Part shown: positions 43,094 to 51,515 of the stretch, in pieces
Layout of the letters: each line of letters begins with the position of its first letter
How positions within the stretch are numbered: position 1 is the stretch's first letter
Origin: Alicyclobacillus sendaiensis NBRC 100866
Lineage (GTDB): Bacteria > Bacillota > Bacilli > Alicyclobacillales > Alicyclobacillaceae
Assembly: GCF_001552675.1 (NCBI RefSeq)
Contig: NZ_BCRQ01000004.1
Span: 1-64,000, forward strand
Length of the DNA: 64,000 nt
Direction: 5' to 3'
Position numbers and translations under genes: made by a program
The notes under the pieces: model-generated
What the model was told of the DNA's origin: nothing
The model's database searches: none
The model's input: only the letters and a program-made list of their open reading frames with translations

Positions 43094-44121
43094 ACGCCAT
43101 CCGGTACGAGCCCGACCGGTTGATGTTGCTCGACCAGACGCGGCTGCCTCATGAGACCGTCTGGGTGACGTGCCGCACCGCCGAGGACGTCTACCAGGCC
43201 ATTCGGTCGATGCAGGTGAGGGGAGCGCCGGCCATCGGGGCCGCGGCGGCGTTTGGCCTCGCGCTCGAAGCCCGGCGGCTCGCACCGGCCGAGGTGCGAG
43301 CCCGGCTGCCGGAAGTGGCGGCGTGGATGAAGACGGCTCGTCCGACGGCCGTGAACCTCATGCAGGCCGTGGATGAAGTCATGGCTGCGCTCGAAGAGGC
43401 GCCGCGGGGAGGAGAGGCGGACGCGCTCTACCAGCGCGCGGTGGCCATCGCGGAGCGCGACATCGAGACGAATCGACGCATTGGCGAGATCGGCGCGAAG
43501 TGGATTGCGAAACACGGCGGGCGCGTCCTGACGCACTGCAACACGGGTTCCCTCGCGACCGTCGGATATGGCACGGCGCTCGGAATTCTGCGGGCCATGC
43601 GAGACGCGGGCACGCTCGAACACGTCTACGTGGACGAAACGCGCCCGTATCTCCAGGGCGCTCGGCTCACGGCGTATGAGCTCCAGGAGGAGGGCATTCC
43701 CTACGACATCATCACGGACTCCACCGCGGGGTTCGCGATGAAGCTCGGCTGGGTGGACGTGGTGATTGTCGGAGCCGACCGAATTGCGAAAAACGGCGAC
43801 ACGGCGAACAAGATTGGCACCTACTCGTTGGCCGTCCTCGCCTCATTCCACGGCATCCCGTTTTACGTGGCGGCGCCCACGACAACCTTAGACCTGTCCA
43901 CCCCATCCGGCGATGACATCCCGATTGAGGAGCGAAGCGCGGCTGAAGTCACGCATTGGATGGGGAGACCGATCGCGCCCGCAGGAGCCTCAGCGAGGCA
44001 CTTGGCGTTTGACGTCACGCCGGGTCACCTCATCGCAGGCATCATCACGGAGCGCGGCGTCGCCCTGCCGCCCTACGGCGAATCGTTGGCACGGATCTGC
44101 GACACGCGCGGAAAAAGCTAG
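43090..44121 (+). CDS. mtnA: S-methyl-5-thioribose-1-phosphate isomerase
   Basis: Converts methylthioribose-1-phosphate to methylthioribulose-1-phosphate. eIF2B-like fold with MQVRGAPAIGAAAAFGLAL, the active-site THCNTGSLATVGYGTALG (Cys), DETRPYLQGARLTAYEL, and IVGADRIAKNGDTANKIGTY. 343 aa, normal. Later salvage genes (mtnB, W, X, D) are not in the window; they must lie elsewhere or the pathway is partial. Confidence 0.95.
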   Translation: MNAIRYEPDRLMLLDQTRLPHETVWVTCRTAEDVYQAIRSMQVRGAPAIGAAAAFGLALEARRLAPAEVRARLPEVAAWMKTARPTAVNLMQAVDEVMAALEEAPRGGEADALYQRAVAIAERDIETNRRIGEIGAKWIAKHGGRVLTHCNTGSLATVGYGTALGILRAMRDAGTLEHVYVDETRPYLQGARLTAYELQEEGIPYDIITDSTAGFAMKLGWVDVVIVGADRIAKNGDTANKIGTYSLAVLASFHGIPFYVAAPTTTLDLSTPSGDDIPIEERSAAEVTHWMGRPIAPAGASARHLAFDVTPGHLIAGIITERGVALPPYGESLARICDTRGKS

Positions 44122-44140
44122 GACGAAGGGATGAAGGAGA

Positions 44141-45457
44141 ATGGCACATGAACGAGCCGTCACCGTGCTCGAGGTGGGTGGCGCGGTGGTGGATTCGCAG
44201 ACCGTGTATCCTGGCCCGGCGTACTTCGTGATCGAAGGTGCCAACGTCGTGCGCCACGGCCACGGCGACTATGAGCCTGAGCCGGGCGAGGTGGTGGTGC
44301 GGAGGTGGCGGAAGCGGAATCGAATCGCGATTCCGGGCCTCGTGAACACGCACGGCCACGCCGCGATGACGCTTCTCCGCGGTGTGGGCGACGATTTGCC
44401 GCTCATGACGTGGCTTCAGGAGCGCATTTTTCCTCTGGAGGCGCGTCTCACAGGCGAATGCGTGTACTGGGGTACGCAGCTCGCGTGTTGGGAAATGCTG
44501 TTATCGGGGACGACGGCCTACGCCGACATGTACATGATGATGGATCATGCGGCAGAGGCCGCGGCCGATTCGGGCATGCGGGCGCTCTTGTCCATTGGCC
44601 TGGCCGCCACGGACCCCGAGGTGCAGGCGGAAAGACTTGCGGCGAGCCGCGCGTTTGTCCAGGCTTGGCACGGAAAGGCGGACGGGCGCATTCAGGTGGC
44701 CCTGGGCCCGCATGCTCCCTACACGTGCCCCGAACCGTTTCTGTCGCAAATCGCCGATCTCGCTGCAGAACTCGGGGTAGGTATCCAGATCCACTTGAGT
44801 GAGACGCGCGGCGAAGTGGATCAATTTCTCTCGCAGGAGGGACTCACGCCCATTGGTTTGGCCGAGCGCGCAGGGCTGTTTCAAGTGCCGACGCTCGCCG
44901 CGCACTGCGTGCACGTGACGCAGAACGACATCGAGATCTTGAGCGCGCACGACGTCCGCGTCGCGCACAATCCGCAGAGCAATCTGAAGCTTGGCTCCGG
45001 CATCATGCCGCTCCCCGACATGTTGAGTCGTGGCGTGACCGTCGGGCTCGGCACCGATGGCGCGGCGAGCAACAACAACCTGGACATGTTTGAAGAAATG
45101 CGCCTGGCCGCGACGTTGCACAAGGGTGTGCGGGAGGACGCGACGTCCATCGACGCGGCCACGGCCTTCGCACTCGCCACGGAATGGGGCGCGCGCGCCC
45201 TCTTCCTCCCAGATGGCCACGGCACCCTGCGCGCCGGCGCGCCATGCGACATGGTCTTGCTCGATGCGCACTCGCCGCACTTTGCGCCCTCGCATGACCT
45301 GCTCTCGGATTTGGTGTACGCGGCTGGCGCCGACGACGTTCGAGACGTGATGATCGCGGGCGAGTGGGTCCTGCAAAACCGAGAGCCCACGGCGCTCGAC
45401 GTGGAACGCATCCGATTCGAGGCGAGGCGGCTCAAGGACCTGTTGACGCGCGCTTAG
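44141..45457 (+). CDS. mtaD: 5-methylthioadenosine/S-adenosylhomocysteine deaminase
   Basis: Metal-dependent amidohydrolase (438 aa) that deaminates MTA and SAH. Zinc ligands appear in NTHGHAAMTLLRG, in LSETRGE/AHCVH and in GTDGAASNNNLDMFEEM. The pattern and the length fit the MtaD/ATZ group, and the placement after mtnP-mtnA supports the substrate. It competes with MtnP for MTA, giving a second exit to S-methylthioinosine. Last four bases overlap a small convergent gene. Confidence 0.88.
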   Translation: MAHERAVTVLEVGGAVVDSQTVYPGPAYFVIEGANVVRHGHGDYEPEPGEVVVRRWRKRNRIAIPGLVNTHGHAAMTLLRGVGDDLPLMTWLQERIFPLEARLTGECVYWGTQLACWEMLLSGTTAYADMYMMMDHAAEAAADSGMRALLSIGLAATDPEVQAERLAASRAFVQAWHGKADGRIQVALGPHAPYTCPEPFLSQIADLAAELGVGIQIHLSETRGEVDQFLSQEGLTPIGLAERAGLFQVPTLAAHCVHVTQNDIEILSAHDVRVAHNPQSNLKLGSGIMPLPDMLSRGVTVGLGTDGAASNNNLDMFEEMRLAATLHKGVREDATSIDAATAFALATEWGARALFLPDGHGTLRAGAPCDMVLLDAHSPHFAPSHDLLSDLVYAAGADDVRDVMIAGEWVLQNREPTALDVERIRFEARRLKDLLTRA

Positions 45458-45621
45458 TCGTCTTCGATCTCGCCGTGGACGTCGGGTTCCATCAGGTCCT
45501 TTTCGTCCAGGATGTCGGCCACGGCAATGTCCATGTACGCCTCAAGCACAAAGCGGCGGACGTCATCGCGCAACGACGTACGGTTCGTCCACGGGGGAAT
45601 CGCCTCATCACGCTCTGTCAT
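45454..45621 (-). CDS. Small acidic hypothetical protein (55 aa)
   Basis: ATG preceded by GGGGAGGTGG about 6 nt upstream encodes a 55-aa acidic protein that starts MTERDEAIPPWTNRTSLRDD and ends in EIEDD. It has no Cys and no membrane helix. The strong ribosome site is the main support. It overlaps mtaD by 4 nt at the 3' ends and is divergent from surE. Family not recognised. Confidence 0.6.
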   Translation of the reverse strand: MTERDEAIPPWTNRTSLRDDVRRFVLEAYMDIAVADILDEKDLMEPDVHGEIEDD

Positions 45622-45710
45622 ATGCCCACCTCCCCGTATCGTACTCCTAAGTATGAGCGACGCGCCGCGGTCGTATGAGGCGTGAGGTGAGGAGAGAGGA
45701 GAACGCCGTC

Positions 45711-46466
45711 ATGCGCATCTTAATTAGCAACGACGATGGCATTCAGGCCGCGGGGCTCGTTTCACTGGTGGAAGTCGCGTCGACGTTTGGGGAGGTCATT
45801 GTGGCTGCGCCTGACCGGCAGCGAAGCGCCTCGAGCCACGGGATCAGCCTGCACCGAGCCATCCGCGTGGAGCGACGTGAGGTTCCGGGGGCGTCGGACG
45901 CGTTCGCGATCTCCGGGACGCCGGTGGATTGTTGCAAGTGGGCGCTCGCCGTGCTGCACGCCGAGCGGCCGTTTGATCTCGTGCTATCCGGGATCAACGC
46001 CGGCGCAAATTTGGCAACGGATGTGCTCTACTCGGGTACCGTCGCCATCGCGGGCGAGGCGGCCTTGCAAGGGGTCAAGGCGCTCGCCCTGTCCCACGTC
46101 GGGCCACCGTTCGACTTCGCCTCGGCGCAAGAGGCGTGTCGATTGCTCATCGAACTCGCCATCGAGCTCACTCTGCCTGCCGACACCTTCCTCAGCGCCA
46201 ATATTCCCTTCGTCGGCAAGAAGACGTGGACCCGCGCCGACATCGTGTGGTGTGACCTCGGTGTGCGGAGGTACCATGACATTTTTTCGCGCGAACTCGA
46301 CGTGGAAGGGCACGAAGTGTATCGTTATGGAGGGGATATTCTTGACGAGACAGGCGATGGGCTTGTCGACATCGGCGTGGTGCGATCGGGCAAGATCAGT
46401 TTGACCCCCTTGCGATACCACTTCACCAACGACTCTTTCTTGCAGGACATGATATCTCGTTCATGA
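45711..46466 (+). CDS. surE: 5'/3'-nucleotidase SurE
   Basis: Metal-dependent phosphatase for nucleoside monophosphates, linked to stationary-phase survival. The classic N-terminus RILISNDDGIQAAGL, with the metal-binding Asp pair, is followed by VVAAPDRQRSASSHGISLH-like sequence, SGTPVDCCKWAL, and VLSGINAGANLATDVLYSGTV. 251 aa. ATG 45711 behind GAGAGGAGAAC. Just upstream of ypmA. Confidence 0.95.
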   Translation: MRILISNDDGIQAAGLVSLVEVASTFGEVIVAAPDRQRSASSHGISLHRAIRVERREVPGASDAFAISGTPVDCCKWALAVLHAERPFDLVLSGINAGANLATDVLYSGTVAIAGEAALQGVKALALSHVGPPFDFASAQEACRLLIELAIELTLPADTFLSANIPFVGKKTWTRADIVWCDLGVRRYHDIFSRELDVEGHEVYRYGGDILDETGDGLVDIGVVRSGKISLTPLRYHFTNDSFLQDMISRS

Positions 46467-46482
46467 CGGCGGGTGGAATGGT

Positions 46483-46662
46483 TTGGATTCCAAATGGAGC
46501 GTCTATGCAACCATGGTCTGTTCGAATTCGGAAGACCTGTATCGCCTGATCGATTTTCTCAACCGAAATCTGAAAGATAAGGACGTCATTTTCGGGATGG
46601 CCAAGTCAGAGCAGCATCCTGACAAAGTTCAGATTACGATTTACCGGACGGATGCAACATGA
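46483..46662 (+). CDS. ypmA: YpmA family protein (DUF4264)
   Basis: Reading from TTG 46483 gives 59 aa, MDSKWSVYATM and then SEDLYRLIDFLNRNLKDKDV, which aligns from end to end with B. subtilis YpmA (56 aa; MESK..., DLYKIVDFLN, FGLA, FTIYRT). An ATG at 46513 would remove the conserved start. The function is unknown. It overlaps ypmB (ATGA), and the ypmA-ypmB pair is conserved in Bacillus after dinG. The ribosome site is weak (GGGTGG). Confidence 0.85.
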   Translation: MDSKWSVYATMVCSNSEDLYRLIDFLNRNLKDKDVIFGMAKSEQHPDKVQITIYRTDAT

Positions 46663-47171
46663 CGAAGCGCAGGACCATATGGACTTCGGTGCCGATCGCG
46701 ATGGTCGTGATCGGCATCGGCGTTCTCACGTACTTGTGGAACTTGTTGACCCCGTACTGGGCGGCTGAGCAAAAGGCCGCGGCCTACGTGCTGAATCACA
46801 CGCCTCTCGACCAGTTGGAATCCTACAGCGTGTTCACCGCGGCGGGCGTCGAGGACGTGTTCCGCGGCGAAGATAGCTTCGGGCGGACGTGGTACGCCTT
46901 TTACATCCCGGCGATGCAAAGAGCGTTTGTCCTGCCGTCGACGGCGGTGCTCGCCCCCGGCGAGGTGAAAAAGCGGGCGGCGTCGCGCGGTCTCGAAGTC
47001 CAGTCCATCACGCTCGGCTATGTGGCGAGCGAAGAGGGCGCGCCAAGCTGGGCCAAATCCGGGACTGCGGTGTACGAGGTCATGGGGCGCCTGAACGGGC
47101 GCCTGGCCTTTTTGTATTTCAATGCGAGGACGGGGCAGCTCCTGTGGCAGAACGCGCTCGCTCGTTCCTGA
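46659..47171 (+). CDS. ypmB: YpmB family membrane-anchored protein (DUF5590)
   Basis: 170 aa with one N-terminal membrane helix (PIAMVVIGIGVLTYLW) and an outside domain of the YpmB type: TPLDQLESYSVFTAAGVEDV, RTWYAFYIPAMQRAFVLP, and a late FLYFNARTGQLLW resembling PepSY-like repeats. Function unknown in Bacillus as well. Paired with ypmA. The next Bacillus gene, aspB, is not here. Confidence 0.85.
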   Translation: MTKRRTIWTSVPIAMVVIGIGVLTYLWNLLTPYWAAEQKAAAYVLNHTPLDQLESYSVFTAAGVEDVFRGEDSFGRTWYAFYIPAMQRAFVLPSTAVLAPGEVKKRAASRGLEVQSITLGYVASEEGAPSWAKSGTAVYEVMGRLNGRLAFLYFNARTGQLLWQNALARS

Positions 47172-47201
47172 AGGGCTGGAAACGCGGGAAACAAGTGCGA
47201 C

Positions 47202-47230
47202 TGAACACATGTTCGACAGCGTGCTATACT
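47202..47230 (+). promoter_or_regulatory. Promoter of the membrane-protein/FtsH-like operon
   Basis: TGAACA (47202-47207), 17-bp spacer, extended -10 TGCTATACT (47222-47230). Drives the gene at 47273. Confidence 0.55.
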
Positions 47231-47272
47231 GGTTTCAGCCGCACAGACCAGCGATAGAAGGGGGCGAGGTCG

Positions 47273-47809
47273 TTGTCTCGCATCCGCGTTGTGCCGATCT
47301 TCGTGACGGCGCTCCTGATGCTCGCGCTCCTCATCGGCGGCTGGCAGGCCTATCAACACTATAACTTGTTGAACCCGCTGAAGAGAAGCCTGCAGTCGGT
47401 GGCCGGTGTGGAACGAGTCGATATCACGACGGGAAGCCCGGATGTGGTGGTCGTTCAACTGGGGCCCTTTCAGGCGCTGAAAGAAGGCGATCTCCAGATG
47501 ACCTACGACGCCATATCCGACGAAATAGAGCAGAAACTTGGCACAAACGTCAGTGTTCGCCTTGGCGATGCACATGAGGGGCCGTTGACGCAGCTGTTCG
47601 AGAGCGTGTTCGAGCTCTACATTCAACAGGGCATCGCCAAAGAGGACTACACGCAAATGGCTTCGGAAGTGGCGCGGCTGGCGAAGTCGTACCACCTGGC
47701 CTATCGCTTGACGATGGACAATAACGACATCTATCTCCAGTTGCAAAAGGGCCCCTACTACCTGTATCGCGTGATTCCATACGCGCGCGCGGGAGGTGCG
47801 GCGTCATGA
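47273..47809 (+). CDS. Membrane-anchored protein of unknown function (178 aa)
   Basis: One N-terminal helix (VVPIFVTALLMLALLIGGW) and a soluble domain of about 145 aa. That domain has alternating beta-like stretches (VERVDITTGSPDVVVVQLG, TNVSVRLGD, IYLQLQKGPYYLYRVIPY) around helices. No family recognised. TTG start with GGGGGCGAGG ahead and its own promoter. It overlaps the FtsH-like protease by 4 nt (ATGA), so the two are translationally coupled and probably act together at the membrane. Confidence 0.75.
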   Translation: MSRIRVVPIFVTALLMLALLIGGWQAYQHYNLLNPLKRSLQSVAGVERVDITTGSPDVVVVQLGPFQALKEGDLQMTYDAISDEIEQKLGTNVSVRLGDAHEGPLTQLFESVFELYIQQGIAKEDYTQMASEVARLAKSYHLAYRLTMDNNDIYLQLQKGPYYLYRVIPYARAGGAAS

Positions 47810-49317
47810 CCATGCGAGAATGGCTCATCGGAACCGGCATCGCTGTAGTGGCGTTCTTGGGCATCCTCCACGTCATTCAAATCATCCCTGTCCTTTTTCT
47901 CGCGGGATTGGGGGCCATGCTTTGGGTGATCCTGGACCGGCGGAATGGGCAAGCGCCTGCCGGCCGAGACGTTTCGGTCCGGCCCGACGTGTCGTTTGAC
48001 GAGATCGGCGGACAGGAGTCTGCGAAGCGCGAATTGATGGAGGCGCTCGACTTCCTGCGGTATCGCGACCGCATTTCGCAACTCGGGATTCGCCCCATCA
48101 AAGGGATCTTGCTCACAGGACCTCCTGGGACGGGGAAGACGCTCATGGCCAAGGCCGCGGCCACTTACACGGATTCGGTGTTTCTGTCCGCGTCGGGTTC
48201 GGAATTCGTCGAGATGTACGTCGGCGTGGGTGCAAGCCGCGTGCGCGATCTGTTTCGCCGCGCTCGGGCGCTGGCGAAGCGGGAAAACAAGGACAGCGCC
48301 ATCATCTTCCTGGACGAGATCGACGTGGTGGGCGGGCGGCGCGGGCAACACAGCCATCAAGAGTATGATCAGACGCTGAACCAACTGCTCACGGAAATGG
48401 ACGGAATGAACACGTCTCAGCATCCGTTCGTGCTCGTCATGGCGGCCACCAATCGGCCCGATATGCTCGATCCGGCGCTGCTCAGGCCCGGGCGCTTTGA
48501 TCGCCAGATTCGCGTCGATCTCCCGGATAAGGAAGGGCGGCTGCACATTCTCCGCATCCAGACGAAAAACAAGCCCCTCGCGCCGGACGTGGATCTCGAA
48601 CACATTGCTCGAGAAACCTTTGGGTTCTCGGGTGCCCAGCTCGAAGCCGTCGTCAACGAAGCGGCCATCATGGCGCTCCGGAAGGGAGAGTCCGTCATTC
48701 GGCAGGAGATGTTCCGGGACGCGGTGGACAAGGTCCTGATGGGGGAAAAGACGGGGCGGCGTCCGACGGACGAGGAGCTGGAACGCGTGGCGGTGCACGA
48801 GATCGGCCATGCCATCGTGACGGAGCTGTTGCGGCCGGGCGCGGTCTCGCACATCACCATCGCTCCGAGGGGCCGAGCGCTCGGCTTTGTTCGACAGATC
48901 CCGGAAGATGACCAGTATCTCTACACGAAGGAACAGTTGGAACAGCAGATTGACATCGCGCTGGCCGGTTGTCTGGCGGAAGAGCTTCAGTACGGAAATC
49001 GGAGCACGGGGGCGCAGAACGATTTTCAGCAGGCCTCTCAGTTGGCGAGGACCCTGGTGAAGTGCGGGCTGTCCAGGCTCGGCATTGTCGACGAGGAGCA
49101 CTTGCCGGAGCGGCTGCTCGAGCGCGAGGTCCGCTTCATCCTCGCCGAACGGGAGCGGGCGACGCGAGAACTGCTTCGGCCGTATCAAGGCGAGATCGCC
49201 CGCCTCGCGAAGCAGGTTGTGCGCGACGAAAGTGTGGACGGGGCCGAGTTTCGCCAGTGGATGAAGGGGCTCGCGTCCGCCGAGCTCACGTCGGCCATGA
49301 CCGCGGCAAGCGACTGA
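47806..49317 (+). CDS. Short FtsH-like membrane AAA+ zinc metalloprotease
   Basis: Two closely spaced N-terminal membrane helices (about 6-24 and 26-44) have almost no loop outside, so the periplasmic domain of FtsH is missing. The AAA domain has Walker A from G105 (TGPPGTGKT), Walker B IIFLDEIDVVGGRR, and the SRH ATNRPDMLDPALLRPGRFDR. The protease domain has H331-E332-x-x-H335 as HEIGH instead of HEAGH, and a likely third ligand D406 in GAQNDFQQA. At 503 aa it is about 100 shorter than FtsH. It lies where aspB is in Bacillus. A paralog of housekeeping FtsH, probably with a narrow substrate range. Confidence 0.88.
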   Translation: MTMREWLIGTGIAVVAFLGILHVIQIIPVLFLAGLGAMLWVILDRRNGQAPAGRDVSVRPDVSFDEIGGQESAKRELMEALDFLRYRDRISQLGIRPIKGILLTGPPGTGKTLMAKAAATYTDSVFLSASGSEFVEMYVGVGASRVRDLFRRARALAKRENKDSAIIFLDEIDVVGGRRGQHSHQEYDQTLNQLLTEMDGMNTSQHPFVLVMAATNRPDMLDPALLRPGRFDRQIRVDLPDKEGRLHILRIQTKNKPLAPDVDLEHIARETFGFSGAQLEAVVNEAAIMALRKGESVIRQEMFRDAVDKVLMGEKTGRRPTDEELERVAVHEIGHAIVTELLRPGAVSHITIAPRGRALGFVRQIPEDDQYLYTKEQLEQQIDIALAGCLAEELQYGNRSTGAQNDFQQASQLARTLVKCGLSRLGIVDEEHLPERLLEREVRFILAERERATRELLRPYQGEIARLAKQVVRDESVDGAEFRQWMKGLASAELTSAMTAASD

Positions 49318-49330
49318 GGGCCGTCCGCTG

Positions 49331-49362
49331 GCGCAGGGGCAGCCAAGCCCCTGCGCGTTTTT
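49331..49362 (+). terminator. Terminator of the FtsH-like operon
   Basis: Perfect 10-bp stem GCGCAGGGGC/GCCCCTGCGC, loop AGCCAA, then GTTTTT. The T-run runs straight into the asnS -10. Confidence 0.9.
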
Positions 49363-49370
49363 GCTATAAT
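49362..49370 (+). promoter_or_regulatory. Extended -10 promoter of asnS-dnaD
   Basis: TGCTATAAT, a perfect extended -10 that shares its first T with the upstream terminator tail. Any -35 contact would fall inside the terminator hairpin. The leader is only about 35 nt and has no T-box. Confidence 0.6.
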
Positions 49371-49410
49371 CGGTGCGTATCGCGTTCGCACGTGTATGGG
49401 GGGTAACCGC

Positions 49411-50706
49411 GTGGCTGAATGGACCACGGTTCGCCAACTCGCTGATCACGTCGGTCAAGACGTGCGGTTGCGGGGATGGCTGTACAACAAGCGTTCAAGC
49501 GGCAAGATCCACTTTCTTCAAGTTCGAGATGGGACGGGGCTTGTTCAGTGCGTGGTGGTGAAGTCCAACGTCTCGGACGAGACGTTCGCGGCGAGCGATG
49601 CGCTTACGCAGGAATCGTCGCTCGTCGTCGAAGGAAGCGTGCGCCAGGACGCGCGCGCGCCGGGGGGATACGAGATCGACGTCCGCCGCATCGAGCCGGT
49701 GCACGTCGCGCACGAGTATCCCATCGCCCTCAAGGAGCACGGGATCGACTTTCTGCTCGATCATCGCCATCTGTGGATCCGCGTGCCGCGGCAGCGGGCG
49801 ATTCTCCGGATTCGCGCGGAGGTGGAGCGCGCCGTCCAGGCATTTCTGGACGACAACGGGTTTACGCGCGTGGACGCGCCCATCCTGACGCCTGCCTCGT
49901 GCGAGGACACCACGGAGCTGTTTGAGACGCGCTACTTCGAGGATACGGCGTATCTGACCCAGAGCGGCCAATTGTACATGGAGGCCGCGGCCATGGCGCT
50001 GGGGAAGGTGTACTGCTTCGGCCCGTGCTTCCGCGCGGAGAAATCGAAGACGAGGCGCCATCTCATCGAGTTCTGGATGGTGGAACCCGAGATGGCCTTC
50101 GTCGAGCACGAGGAGAATCTGCGGATCCAGGAGGCGCTCGTCGAGCACGTGGTGCAGTCGGTCATCGACCGCTGCGCGCCGGAGCTCGAGCTGCTCGGAC
50201 GGGACATCTCCCGGCTGGAGCGGGTTCGGGCGCCATTCGCTCGCATGTCGTACGACGACGCCATTCGCTGGCTTCGCGATCACGGCTTTGACATCGCGTG
50301 GGGCGACGACTTCGGATCGCCGCACGAAACGGCGCTCGCCCAGGAGTTTGACACGCCGGTGTTCATCGAGCGGTATCCCACTAAGCTGAAGGCTTTCTAC
50401 ATGCAGCCCGATCCCGACCGGCCCGAGGTGGTCCTCTGCGCCGACATGCTCGCGCCGGAAGGCTACGGCGAGATCATCGGGGGGAGCCAGCGCATTCACG
50501 ACTACGAGCTCCTCAAATCGCGCTTTGAGGAACACCGGTTGCCGGAGGAAACCTACGGGTGGTATCTCGATCTGCGGCGCTACGGTTCCGTGCCGCACTC
50601 CGGATTCGGCCTCGGCCTGGAAAGGACCATTGCATGGATCTGCGGGCTCGATCACGTCCGAGAAGCGATTCTGTTTCCCCGCATGCTGTATCGAATGGCG
50701 CCGTAA
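49411..50706 (+). CDS. asnS: Asparagine--tRNA ligase
   Basis: Class IIb aminoacyl-tRNA synthetase. N-terminal OB fold for anticodon binding ([20 protein letters not shown]), motif 2 [21 protein letters not shown], and motif 3 [15 protein letters not shown]. Start GTG 49411, 8 nt after GGGGGGT; an upstream ATG at 49396 overlaps that site. 431 aa, close to Bacillus AsnS (430). Next to dnaD as in Bacillus. Confidence 0.95.
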   Translation: MAEWTTVRQLADHVGQDVRLRGWLYNKRSSGKIHFLQVRDGTGLVQCVVVKSNVSDETFAASDALTQESSLVVEGSVRQDARAPGGYEIDVRRIEPVHVAHEYPIALKEHGIDFLLDHRHLWIRVPRQRAILRIRAEVERAVQAFLDDNGFTRVDAPILTPASCEDTTELFETRYFEDTAYLTQSGQLYMEAAAMALGKVYCFGPCFRAEKSKTRRHLIEFWMVEPEMAFVEHEENLRIQEALVEHVVQSVIDRCAPELELLGRDISRLERVRAPFARMSYDDAIRWLRDHGFDIAWGDDFGSPHETALAQEFDTPVFIERYPTKLKAFYMQPDPDRPEVVLCADMLAPEGYGEIIGGSQRIHDYELLKSRFEEHRLPEETYGWYLDLRRYGSVPHSGFGLGLERTIAWICGLDHVREAILFPRMLYRMAP

Positions 50707-50726
50707 GCGCAAGGGGAGGCGAAGAT

Positions 50727-51479
50727 ATGGAACCTTCGGGCCGGCCAGGCGGAAACAGCGATTACTTGAGCGCGCCGTTCGTCGCCGTGCCGTGCGATCT
50801 CCTGCGGCGCTTCGCTCAGCTTGGCCTGCACCCGCATGAGCTCGTCGTTCTGTTGCAGATCCTCGCGAGCGGGCAGACAGAGGGCACGACGGAGCTCTCG
50901 CCCCATGAACTGGGCGAACGCTGCGGCATGTCCAGCAAGGAGGTCATGGCGTGTGTGGAGCGCCTCGTGACGGAAGGGTTTCTCGCCATCGGGGAGCGGT
51001 ACGACGATCAGGGAGCGCATGTGACCTACTTCGATCTGCAGCCGCTCTGGGACAAGCTGAAGGGGCGCCAGCGCATGGTGCAACCGCCCGCGGAGAAGGA
51101 CCTCGTCAGCTTGTTCGAAGAGGAATTTGGGCGCCCTCTCTCGTCTTTGGAGTGCGACCAGCTCAGGGCGTGGCTCGGCGAACACGGCTATCCAGAGTGG
51201 CTCGTCGTCGAAGCGCTGAGGGAGAGCGTCTTGGCCAACAAATACAGTTTTCGCTATATCGATAGGGTCCTGTATACCTGGCAAAAGCACAACGTGCGCT
51301 CACGCCAGGACCTCGAACAGTATCGCGCACAATACCGCGAACGACAGGCTCAGTGGCGGGGCGAGTCCCAGGCCGCTCCGCCAAAGTCGAGATCGCGATC
51401 CGCCTCGCCGCGCGCCACTGCGCGCGAACCCGTGCGCGACGAGCGTTACGCCAGTTTCTATGAGCTCTTTCCCGACTGA
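50727..51479 (+). CDS. dnaD: DNA replication initiation protein DnaD
   Basis: Primosome protein that acts with DnaB/DnaI to load the replicative helicase. The 250-aa protein has the N-terminal winged helix (AQLGLHPHELVVLLQIL, MSSKEVMACVERLV). The C-terminal DnaD/DnaB-like domain starts near residue 130 (LVSLFEEEFGRPLSSLECDQ) and reaches the YIDRVLYTWQKHNV motif. A basic, Ser/Arg-rich tail follows. 20 nt after asnS. The Bacillus neighbour nth is absent; ddl follows in the opposite direction. Confidence 0.92.
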   Translation: MEPSGRPGGNSDYLSAPFVAVPCDLLRRFAQLGLHPHELVVLLQILASGQTEGTTELSPHELGERCGMSSKEVMACVERLVTEGFLAIGERYDDQGAHVTYFDLQPLWDKLKGRQRMVQPPAEKDLVSLFEEEFGRPLSSLECDQLRAWLGEHGYPEWLVVEALRESVLANKYSFRYIDRVLYTWQKHNVRSRQDLEQYRAQYRERQAQWRGESQAAPPKSRSRSASPRATAREPVRDERYASFYELFPD

Positions 51480-51482
51480 CGA

Positions 51483-51510
51483 GAGCGCGGCTGGAGAACC
51501 AGCCGCGCTC
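51483..51510. terminator. Hairpin between convergent dnaD and ddl
   Basis: Perfect 12-bp stem GAGCGCGGCTGG/CCAGCCGCGCTC with AGAA loop, 3 nt after the dnaD stop. No T-run follows on the plus strand (GTCCATT), so termination strength is doubtful. Confidence 0.55.
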
Positions 51511-51515
51511 GTCCA

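Noticed and set aside
49371-49410. T-box riboswitch before asnS
   Set aside because: Only about 35 nt of leader; no specifier loop, T-box sequence or antiterminator.
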